Source of the DNA: Erysipelotrichaceae bacterium
GTDB taxonomy: Bacteria; Bacillota_I; Bacilli_A; Erysipelotrichales; Erysipelotrichaceae
Assembly: GCA_900754715.1 (NCBI GenBank)
Contig: CAAEDX010000046.1
Span: forward strand, 1 to 13,611
DNA length: 13,611 nt
Direction: 5' to 3'
Both the position numbers and the translations under genes were made by a program. How positions within the stretch are numbered: position 1 is the first letter of the stretch; every line of letters begins with the position of its first letter. Under the pieces are notes generated by a model, which had not been told where the DNA came from, made no database searches, and worked only from the letters and a program-made list of their open reading frames with translations. Below, one piece after another: positions 13,112 through 13,611 of the stretch.

Positions 13112-13137
13112 GAAGATGCCGGAAGGCATCTTCTTTT
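13112..13137 (+). terminator. Terminator of the lipoprotein gene
   Basis: GAAGATGCC (13112-13120) pairs perfectly with GGCATCTTC (13125-13133) around GGAA, followed by TTTT. It lies 23 nt after the stop. Confidence 0.92.
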
Positions 13138-13180
13138 CAGCGGTGAAAACAAAGACGATGAAATGATCTTCCTGTTTTTC

Positions 13181-13225
13181 TTAACCAAAAGATGATGCAG
13201 ATCTTACAAAGATCATACAAAGATG
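13181..13225 (+). promoter_or_regulatory. 11-bp direct repeats resembling a PhoP box
   Basis: TTACAAAGATC (13204-13214) is followed at once by ATACAAAGATG (13215-13225), with nine shared central bases. A TTAACC at 13181 is spaced so that the pattern can be read with roughly 11-bp steps. PhoP boxes in Bacillota are direct TTAACA-like hexamers with ~5-bp gaps, that is 11-bp periodicity. The gene downstream is a phosphoesterase, a typical Pho target. Both the reading and the factor are inference. Confidence 0.45.
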
Positions 13226-13263
13226 ACGACTTTTTTTAAATTGTTAAACCATTGTAAGGTCGG

Positions 13264-13291
13264 TTGATTTCGGCCGTCTGATGATTAAAAT
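13264..13291 (+). promoter_or_regulatory. Probable promoter of the metallophosphoesterase gene
   Basis: TTGATT (13264-13269) and TAAAAT (13286-13291), 16 bp apart. The weak -35 would fit a promoter that needs an activator bound upstream, such as at 13204-13225. Confidence 0.4.
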
Positions 13292-13319
13292 AAGGCATGT
13301 GAAAAGGAGGGAATTCACG

Positions 13320-13611
13320 GTGAAGAAAAAAACAGCAGCGAAAGTCGGCCTCGCGTCACTTGCGGTGATGCTGGGCGGCGGAACGGTCCTCATGAATACG
13401 CAGGCATATACGCCGGTGCATGCAGAGACCCAGAGCGAAGAAACTGAAACAGCCAGAAGCGGAGAGACCGTACAGAAGTCGGTCATCCTCATGATCGGTT
13501 CAGATGAGACGAGCCGCAACCTGACTTGGTATGCGAATGTCGAGGAAGCAGGAAGCGTACAGTGGGCCAAGCAGTCCGATATGCAGGATGGTCTGTTCCC
13601 GGCACAGTACA
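13320..13611 (+). CDS. 5' part of a secreted metallophosphoesterase (purple-acid-phosphatase-like)
   Basis: The gene runs off the right edge; 97 codons are visible. The start is GTG at 13320, 9 nt after AAGGAGG (13304-13310). The first ~35 residues are a Sec signal peptide: KKK, a hydrophobic stretch, and a V-H-A cleavage site before residue 36 (ETQ). A low-complexity acidic linker follows. Then comes a fibronectin-like N-terminal domain starting near residue 55, with GSDETSRNLTWYA and GSVQWAKQ. This is the signature of the domain that precedes the calcineurin-like phosphatase core in bacterial purple-acid-phosphatase-type enzymes. The metal-binding catalytic motifs would lie beyond the window, so activity cannot be judged. 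It would release phosphate from organic esters outside the cell. PhoP-box-like repeats upstream fit control by phosphate starvation. Confidence 0.75.
   Translation, partial: MKKKTAAKVGLASLAVMLGGGTVLMNTQAYTPVHAETQSEETETARSGETVQKSVILMIGSDETSRNLTWYANVEEAGSVQWAKQSDMQDGLFPAQY

Overview
The window looks like a chromosomal segment of a Bacillota bacterium with a GC content of roughly 50%. The evidence is strong AGGAGG-type ribosome sites about 8 nt before most genes, a T-box leader on metG, a CIRCE/HrcA operator, a YtrA-type GntR regulator and a methionine synthase split into two genes. An Erysipelotrichales-like gut Firmicute would fit, but that placement is inference. Every gene I can support is on the + strand.

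Region 1 (1-1650) is patchy. It opens with the AT-rich, frameshifted 3' end of an unrecognised gene, closed by a terminator. Next is an Hsp20 chaperone gene whose promoter carries a CIRCE element over its -35, so it is probably HrcA-repressed; it has its own terminator. After it come two broken genes fused by a deletion: the first ~30 codons of an aldo/keto reductase join, out of frame, the last ~100 codons of a YitT/YczE-type membrane protein.

Region 2 (1630-7791) is a methionine and one-carbon block. A T-box with a Met (AUG) specifier precedes metG (methionyl-tRNA synthetase). Then come metF (methylenetetrahydrofolate reductase), a stand-alone methionine synthase activation-domain gene and metH (homocysteine, methyl-folate and cobalamin modules only). 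The last three overlap end to end. MetF makes 5-methyl-THF, MetH moves the methyl group to homocysteine, the separate activation protein would re-methylate oxidised cobalamin using SAM, and MetG charges the methionine. A hairpin and an extended -10 between metG and metF may give metF-metH their own transcription start. I saw no S-box (SAM) riboswitch.

Region 3 (7800-12372) starts with a 10-5-10 bp perfect inverted repeat upstream of a 45-residue single-span membrane peptide that has its own terminator. Four overlapping genes follow: permease, YtrA-type GntR regulator, ABC ATPase, second permease. The two permeases look like diverged paralogues, each ending in an extracytoplasmic domain of about 130-150 residues. 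This resembles Ytr/Bcr-type export or cell-envelope-stress modules; the substrate cannot be read from the sequence.

Region 4 (12390-13611) holds a small lipoprotein gene with its own extended -10 promoter and a run of hairpins at its 3' end. The window closes with the 5' part of a secreted metallophosphoesterase (purple-acid-phosphatase-like), preceded by 11-bp direct repeats that resemble a PhoP box.
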